From positions 1-8,698 of the forward strand of contig JAIXVO010000811.1 of assembly GCA_027482985.1 (NCBI GenBank): a DNA stretch of 8,698 nt, written 5' to 3'. Under the pieces are notes generated by a model. The model worked only from the letters and a program-made list of their open reading frames with translations, ran no database searches and was not told the DNA's origin. A program made the translations under genes and the position numbers. Positions 5,704-8,698 of the stretch are shown here, piece by piece (position 1 is the stretch's first letter; each line of letters starts with the position of its first letter). The DNA is from Cyanobacteriota bacterium (GTDB taxonomy: Bacteria; Cyanobacteriota; Cyanobacteriia; Leptolyngbyales; Leptolyngbyaceae).

Positions 5704-7251
5704 ATGATTTTTCCTGATTTTGCTCAATTTGCCGAACTGGCGCAGCAGGGTAATTTTGTTCCGGTTTACCAGGAATGGGTCGCGGATCTCGATACGCCGG
5801 TGTCGGCCTGGTATCGGGTGTGTGCGGGACAGCCGTATAGCTTTTTGCTGGAGTCGGTGGAAGGGGGCGAAAAGATTGGGCGGTATAGTTTCTTGGGCTG
5901 TGACCCGCTGTGGGTGTTGGAGGCGCGGGGCGATCGCACGACTCAGACTTATCGCGATGGGACGGTCAACGCCTTTACGGGTGATCCGTTTGAGACGTTG
6001 GCGCACTGTTTAGCGCCTTATCAGCCAGTGCAATTGCCGCAACTGCCGCCGGGGATTGGGGGGTTGTTTGGCTTCTGGGGTTATGAGCTGATTAATTGGA
6101 TTGAACCACGCGTCCCGGTCTACCCGCTGACGGAGGCGGATTTGCCGGATGGGTTGTGGATGCAGGTGGATAATTTGCTGATTTTTGATCAGGTGAAACG
6201 CAAGGTGTGGGCGATCGCCTATGCGGATTTGCGCGATCCGGAGACGGATTTGGCGGCGGCGTATCAGCAAGCTTGCGATCGCGTGACGCAACTGGTCAGC
6301 AAGCTGCGATCGCCGTTGTCGGAACAAGCTCGACTGTTGGAGTGGACTTCCCCGGAGGAGCGCAAACAGAGTGCAACGACGACCCTCAGTCCGGCGTATA
6401 CGAGCAACTTTACGCCCGAAAAATTCTGTCAGGCGGTGGCAACGGCCAAAGATCATATTCTCGCTGGGGATATTTTTCAGGTGGTGATTTCGCAACGCCT
6501 ATCGACGGAGTATGAGGGTGAACCGTTTGCCTTGTATCGATCGCTGCGGTTGGTGAATCCGTCGCCGTACATGGCCTATTTCAACTTTGGCACCTGGCAA
6601 ATTATTGGTTCCAGCCCGGAAGTGATGGTCAAGGCGGAAAGTGGGATCAGACCAGAAGATCCCTTGGTCGCGACAGTGCGCCCGATCGCCGGGACTCGGC
6701 AACGGGGGAAAACAGCGCTGGAAGATCAGGAGTTGGCCGCTGACTTGTTGCAAGATCCCAAAGAGCTAGCGGAACACGTGATGCTGGTGGATTTGGGGCG
6801 CAACGATTTGGGGCGCGTCTGCTTAAATGGCACCGTAACTGTGGATGAGTTGATGGTGATTGAGCGCTATTCTCATGTGATGCACATTGTCAGTAATGTG
6901 ATTGGGCAACTGGCTCCCTCCAAAACAGCCTGGGATTTGCTGAAAGCCTGTTTTCCGGCGGGGACAGTGAGCGGGGCACCCAAAATTCGCGCAATGGAAA
7001 TTATTCACGACCTGGAACCCTGTCGGCGTGGCCCTTACTCCGGTGCCTATGGCTTTTATGACTTTGAAGGGCAGTTGAACACCGCGATCGCGATTCGGAC
7101 GATGGTGGTGCGCAGTCAGGCAGACGGCAAGCATCTGGTGAGTGTGCAGGCGGGGGCTGGATTGGTGGCGGATTCGGTGCCGATCAAAGAGTACGAAGAG
7201 ACTCTCAATAAAGCCCGTGGCATGTTAGAAGCGATTCGCTGTTTGGGCTAA
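5704..7251 (+). CDS. trpE: Anthranilate synthase component I
   Basis: Catalyses the first committed step of tryptophan synthesis, chorismate to anthranilate, using ammonia from the TrpG glutaminase subunit, which is not encoded here. The 515-residue product has the N-terminal domain with the tryptophan-feedback motif LLES (48-51) and NPSPYM (285-290), then the chorismate-utilising domain: GSSPE (302-306), RPIAGTRQRG (326-335), ELAEHVMLVDLGRNDLGRV (354-372), PAGTVSGAPK (418-427), IAIRT (462-466), VQAGAGLVADS (481-491) and EYEETLNKA (496-504). All appear intact, so the enzyme should be active and Trp-inhibited. I chose the ATG at 5704, not the in-frame TTG at 5692, because MIFPDF is the usual cyanobacterial TrpE start; no clear Shine-Dalgarno precedes either. 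The gene is monocistronic in appearance, with 284 bp before the next gene and no obvious terminator. Other chorismate enzymes (PabB, isochorismate synthase) are less likely given LLES and overall fit. Confidence 0.96.
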   Translation: MIFPDFAQFAELAQQGNFVPVYQEWVADLDTPVSAWYRVCAGQPYSFLLESVEGGEKIGRYSFLGCDPLWVLEARGDRTTQTYRDGTVNAFTGDPFETLAHCLAPYQPVQLPQLPPGIGGLFGFWGYELINWIEPRVPVYPLTEADLPDGLWMQVDNLLIFDQVKRKVWAIAYADLRDPETDLAAAYQQACDRVTQLVSKLRSPLSEQARLLEWTSPEERKQSATTTLSPAYTSNFTPEKFCQAVATAKDHILAGDIFQVVISQRLSTEYEGEPFALYRSLRLVNPSPYMAYFNFGTWQIIGSSPEVMVKAESGIRPEDPLVATVRPIAGTRQRGKTALEDQELAADLLQDPKELAEHVMLVDLGRNDLGRVCLNGTVTVDELMVIERYSHVMHIVSNVIGQLAPSKTAWDLLKACFPAGTVSGAPKIRAMEIIHDLEPCRRGPYSGAYGFYDFEGQLNTAIAIRTMVVRSQADGKHLVSVQAGAGLVADSVPIKEYEETLNKARGMLEAIRCLG

Positions 7252-7287
7252 GTTGCCGCTGCGATCGCGATGCTAAAGTGAGGATGG

Positions 7288-7480
7288 AGTGGACTTCAGG
7301 TGCCTGATTGCCTGCCAAAACCCTCGAAATCCTGATTCTGACGTAGGTTGGGTTAGCGTCAGCGTAACCCAACAAGATCCTTGCTGGTGTTGGGTTTCAC
7401 GATCTTAAACCCAACCTCCAACTGGCTTGGGCGGGCAAGATGTCTACCCCACGGTTAGCCAGTTAATGCCGAAGTCCACT
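7288..7480. repeat. 10-bp inverted repeat bracketing the trpE-Uma2 intergenic repeat
   Basis: AGTGGACTTC (7288-7297) and GAAGTCCACT (7471-7480) are perfect complements that enclose most of the 284-bp gap, including the GGTTGGGTTA element. They could be terminal inverted repeats of a 193-bp non-autonomous element. However, no target-site duplication is visible and similarity does not extend beyond 10 bp. Confidence 0.4.
7343..7417. repeat. GTAGGTTGGGTTA palindromic intergenic repeat
   Basis: This 75-bp unit begins GTAGGTTGGGTTAGCG and ends AAACCCAACCT. It can fold as two hairpins, GTTGGGTTA (7347-7355) with TAACCCAAC (7365-7373) and GTTGGGTTT (7389-7397) with AAACCCAAC (7407-7415). Alternatively the outer ends pair, AGGTTGGGTT (7345-7354) with AACCCAACCT (7408-7417). 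I recall this as a common dispersed repeat in cyanobacteria and some other bacteria. It contains no coding sequence. With no T-run it is not a standard terminator, though it may shape the 3' end of the trpE transcript. Confidence 0.75.
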
Positions 7481-7524
7481 TGTGATGCCGTAGCTGAATA
7501 GCCTCAACCACCGCACTTTGCCCT

Positions 7525-7528
7525 GGAG
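7525..7528 (+). promoter_or_regulatory. Shine-Dalgarno deciding the Uma2 start
   Basis: GGAG followed by 7 bases precedes the ATG at 7536, good spacing. It favours this ATG over an in-frame TTG at 7518, which has no such site. Confidence 0.6.
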
Positions 7529-7535
7529 ATCTGGA

Positions 7536-8258
7536 ATGATTTCTCAGCTTCAATCCCCTACCTCCCCTGAAATTATTTACCCGGACAGCGATGGACAGCC
7601 GATGGCGGATAATACGAAACAATTTCGCTGGATTGTCACCATTAAAGAGAATCTAGAGCGGTTGTTTCGCGATCGCGATGATGTTTTCGTGGCGGGTGAT
7701 CTGCTGTGGTATCCGGTGGCAGGGAACAATACGCTGCGGCAGGCTCCCGATGCGATGGTGGTGTTTGGTCGTCCGAAAGGCGATAGAGGCTCTTACAAAC
7801 AATGGGAAGAGGCGCAGATGCCGCCGCAAGTGGTGTTTGAGATTCTCTCGCCAGGGAATCGAATGGGGAAAATGGCGCGGAAGTTTCAGTTCTACCAGCA
7901 ATACGGGGTCGAGGAATACTATGTTTACGATCCCGACGACGTGGAATTGATTGGCTGGTTACGGGCAGAAACAGCCCTCACCATCATTGAAGAGATGGAC
8001 GGCTGGGTTAGTCCGCGGTTAGGGATCAAGTTCGATTTATCGCAACCCGAATTACAAATTTTTTACCCGGATGGTTCCCGCTTTTTAACTTATGTGGAAT
8101 TGGCTGCCCAATTAGAACAGGAGCAAGCCCGCGCGGAACAAGAACGGCAACGGGCTGAGGAAGAACATCAACGCGCGGAGGCAGAACGGCAACGAGCAGA
8201 CGAATTAGAGCGCCAATTGCAGGCTTACCGCGATCGCTTTGGCGATTTATCCCAGTAA
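7536..8258 (+). CDS. Uma2 family (DUF820) PD-(D/E)XK nuclease-like protein with C-terminal heptad coil
   Basis: A 240-residue member of a family hugely expanded in cyanobacteria and predicted from its fold to be a PD-(D/E)XK endonuclease; its biological role is not established. Family features seen: an N-terminal YPDSDGQPMADN segment (15-26), APDAMVVFG (70-78) with the candidate catalytic Asp72, FEILSP (101-106) with Glu102, KFQFYQQYGVEEYYVYDPD (116-134), and a strand-rich C-terminal half. Residues about 192-230 form a charged coiled coil with four consecutive heptads beginning AEQERQR, AEEEHQR, AEAERQR, ADELERQ (200-227), a common Uma2 tail. DNA for these heptads (8133-8216) is itself repetitive. 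The start is the ATG at 7536. trhO follows 12 bp after the stop and is probably co-transcribed. Whether the protein cuts DNA, and which DNA, cannot be told from sequence. Confidence 0.92.
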   Translation: MISQLQSPTSPEIIYPDSDGQPMADNTKQFRWIVTIKENLERLFRDRDDVFVAGDLLWYPVAGNNTLRQAPDAMVVFGRPKGDRGSYKQWEEAQMPPQVVFEILSPGNRMGKMARKFQFYQQYGVEEYYVYDPDDVELIGWLRAETALTIIEEMDGWVSPRLGIKFDLSQPELQIFYPDGSRFLTYVELAAQLEQEQARAEQERQRAEEEHQRAEAERQRADELERQLQAYRDRFGDLSQ

Positions 8259-8270
8259 TCTCCCAGATCT

Positions 8271-8698
8271 ATGTCATTCATTGTTGCGACTTTCTACAAA
8301 TTTGTATCGCTGCCAGACTGCGAAACGTTGCAAGCCGAGTTGCTGCAAGCTTGTGTCGCCCAGGACATTAAAGGCACGATTCTCCTGGCAACGGAGGGGA
8401 TCAATGGGACGATCGCGGGAGTACGAGAGGCGATCGATGCCGTCCTGACTTTCCTCAAAGCAGATGCTCGATTTGCCGATTTAGTCCCTAAAGAATCATC
8501 CGCTGCCACGTTGCCATTTGAGCGGATGAAAGTCAAAGTGAAATCGGAGATTGTGACGTTGGGGCAACCAGAAGTGAATCCGGCGGCAGTTGTCGGCACT
8601 TATGTCAGTCCGCAAGATTGGAATCAGTTGATTGCCGATCCAGAAGTGGTGGTGTTAGACACCCGCAATGATTACGAAGTCAAAATTGGTACTTTTCA
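8271..8698 (+). CDS. trhO: tRNA uridine(34) hydroxylase, rhodanese-like (5' part; cut by window edge)
   Basis: The first 142 codons of a TrhO (YceA) homologue. TrhO uses molecular oxygen to form 5-hydroxyuridine at tRNA position 34, the wobble base, in the cytoplasm. Seen: the N-terminal domain with FYKFVSLPD (8-16), KGTILLATEGINGTIAG (34-50) and LPFERMKVKVKSEIV (81-95), then the start of the rhodanese domain with VVGTYVSPQDW (107-117) and VVVLDTRNDYEVKIGTF (126-142). The catalytic cysteine loop lies beyond the edge, so activity cannot be judged here. The ATG at 8271 matches the family N-terminus; the upstream Shine-Dalgarno is weak, which may reflect coupling to the Uma2 gene 12 bp before it. 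There are no frameshifts in the visible part. Confidence 0.93.
   Translation, partial: MSFIVATFYKFVSLPDCETLQAELLQACVAQDIKGTILLATEGINGTIAGVREAIDAVLTFLKADARFADLVPKESSAATLPFERMKVKVKSEIVTLGQPEVNPAAVVGTYVSPQDWNQLIADPEVVVLDTRNDYEVKIGTF

Noticed and set aside
5417..5717. Overlapping plus-strand frames in the repeat region before trpE
   Set aside because: Ser/Pro/Leu-rich translation follows from the CTCC-rich DNA; no start signal or family resemblance.
5440..6006. 188-codon minus-strand frame crossing the trpE start and the repeat region
   Set aside because: It is antisense to conserved trpE coding sequence, and its other end translates the polypyrimidine repeat into Glu/Arg/Gly-rich filler.
6010..7134. 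Minus-strand frames inside trpE (6010-6495, 6499-6753, 6823-7134)
   Set aside because: Antisense shadows of intact trpE coding sequence.
8294..8599. 101-codon minus-strand frame near the right edge
   Set aside because: It is antisense to trhO, which shows clear family motifs on the plus strand.

Overview
The window is cyanobacterial chromosome. The octamer GCGATCGC (HIP1, the signature repeat of many cyanobacterial genomes) occurs nearly twenty times in 8.7 kb, inside and outside genes. The protein set agrees: a CGLD27/Ycf36-type membrane protein, a TrpE of the cyanobacterial MIFPDF type, a Uma2 protein, and a multi-PAS/GAF histidine kinase with a phytochrome/cyanobacteriochrome-like GAF domain. 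Repeat-rich intergenic DNA suggests a filamentous or large-genome lineage, but the species cannot be named from this sequence.

Layout. The left 5.1 kb is read from the minus strand: a CGLD27 family membrane protein (4592-5113), then an asparaginase II family protein (3572-4531), then a 1091-residue soluble sensor histidine kinase (65-3340). The right part is read from the plus strand: trpE (5704-7251), a Uma2 family protein (7536-8258), and the 5' part of trhO, cut by the window edge (8271-8698). The two halves diverge from a 590-bp region (5114-5703). That region holds a 70-bp pure-purine tract, heptamer tandem repeats, three copies of a palindromic module (two direct, one inverted), and a matching pyrimidine-rich stretch. 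Together these make a mosaic inverted repeat about 360-430 bp long. A second, smaller palindromic repeat of a type I recall from cyanobacteria lies between trpE and the Uma2 gene.

How the genes relate. CGLD27 and the asparaginase gene are co-directional, 60 bp apart, and may be co-transcribed. The kinase has 231 bp of its own upstream DNA. Uma2 and trhO are 12 bp apart and probably form one transcript. trpE stands alone, as is common in cyanobacteria, where trp genes are scattered. No single pathway joins these genes; this looks like ordinary chromosome with repeat-filled gaps.

Most worth a second look: (1) the first GAF domain of the kinase has a Cys-His at the canonical bilin-attachment position and a second Cys exactly 28 residues earlier, as in dual-cysteine cyanobacteriochromes; (2) the mosaic inverted repeat between the CGLD27 gene and trpE, whose palindromes show a compensatory base-pair change. 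I saw no CRISPR array, tRNA, rRNA, transposase or recognisable defence system beyond the Uma2 protein.
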